DNA of 64,000 bases from Dermacentor variabilis (lineage: Eukaryota; Arthropoda; Arachnida; Ixodida; Ixodidae), in NCBI RefSeq assembly GCF_050947875.1, contig NC_134569.1, positions 15,973,631 through 16,037,630 of the forward strand, written 5' to 3'. The notes under the pieces were generated by a model that did not search any database, had not been told where the DNA came from, and was given only the letters and a program-made list of their open reading frames with translations. Each line of letters begins with the position of its first letter. The first letter of the stretch is position 1. Below are positions 63,950 to 64,000 of the stretch, in pieces. The translations under genes and the position numbers were made by a program.

Positions 63950-63978
63950 ACAATGAGACACAAGCTCTTCTTCCACCG
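63950..63978 (+). CDS. EB-module membrane protein, exon 6 (partial gene)
   Basis: 29 bp between cctttacag| and |gtaagt, in at phase 1, out at phase 0. Encodes DNETQALLPP. ETQALLPP resembles an acidic dileucine sorting signal (E-x3-LL), which directs proteins to endosomes or lysosomes in animals. No stop is reached, so the gene continues beyond the window. Tiny exon, supported by frame and splice sites only. Confidence 0.65.
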
Positions 63979-64000
63979 GTAAGTCATGAGGATAGATATG

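Overview
The window looks like an accessory, intron- and transposon-rich stretch of a hard tick (Ixodidae) nuclear genome. Four things point there: tRNA-derived SINEs of the Ruka type known from ticks (best copies at 8299-8540 and 35798-36027), spliced eukaryotic exons with GT/AG borders, many RNase H-bearing LINE fragments with microsatellite tails, and a mix of Gypsy, Penelope-like, RTE, CR1/L2-like, mariner and MITE-type elements. There is no bacterial or phage signal, no CRISPR array and no rRNA. The species assignment is inference; a metastriate tick is my best guess.

Host genes. Only two loci look like real host genes. (1) On the plus strand, at least six exons between 48613 and 63978 encode a small type I membrane protein. 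It has a signal peptide, two cysteine-rich EB/EGF-like modules on separate phase-1 exons, one transmembrane helix and the start of a cytoplasmic tail. The visible exons total exactly 196 codons in one unbroken frame, and the gene runs off the right edge. Its 10.1-kb first intron and its other introns are loaded with transposons. (2) On the minus strand, 18831-19406 is a 5' exon of a GT31 (beta-1,3-galactosyltransferase-like) type II membrane protein, ending in a consensus splice donor. Its downstream exons were not found.

Layout. 1-9 kb: unique sequence, LINE 3' ends (1.2-1.6 and 6.1-6.4 kb), a 750-bp repeat (2.05-2.8 kb) and SINEs. 9.9-16.8 kb: a nested stack in which a decayed LINE holds a MITE-like repeat (10.7-11.3 kb) and a complete but dead Gypsy element (11399-16619) with matching 172-bp LTRs and an apparent 4-bp target duplication. 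18.8-19.4 kb: the GT31-like exon. 22.3-28.9 kb: a truncated Penelope-like element (GIY-YIG domain) head to head with a nearly full-length but inactivated I-type LINE. 29-31 kb: a degenerate tandem array, a LINE scrap and a SINE. 33.4-40.9 kb: several LINE fragments, one carrying a SINE with a 12-bp target duplication. 41.6-46 kb: RTE copies, one splitting a second copy of the 2.05-kb repeat, then two MITE-like repeats in a row. 48.6 kb to the end: the EB-module gene, with a decayed Gypsy (51.2-55.1 kb) that was itself hit by two DNA elements, a long-TIR element (56.9 kb), and a mariner relic (62525-63480).

The transposon genes do not act together with the host genes in any visible way. I found no convincing new biological system. 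The most informative material is the EB-module gene model, the nested insertions that can be reconstructed to the base, and several perfect palindromes. Every autonomous element seen carries stops, frameshifts or deletions. All calls are by eye; no alignments or searches were run.
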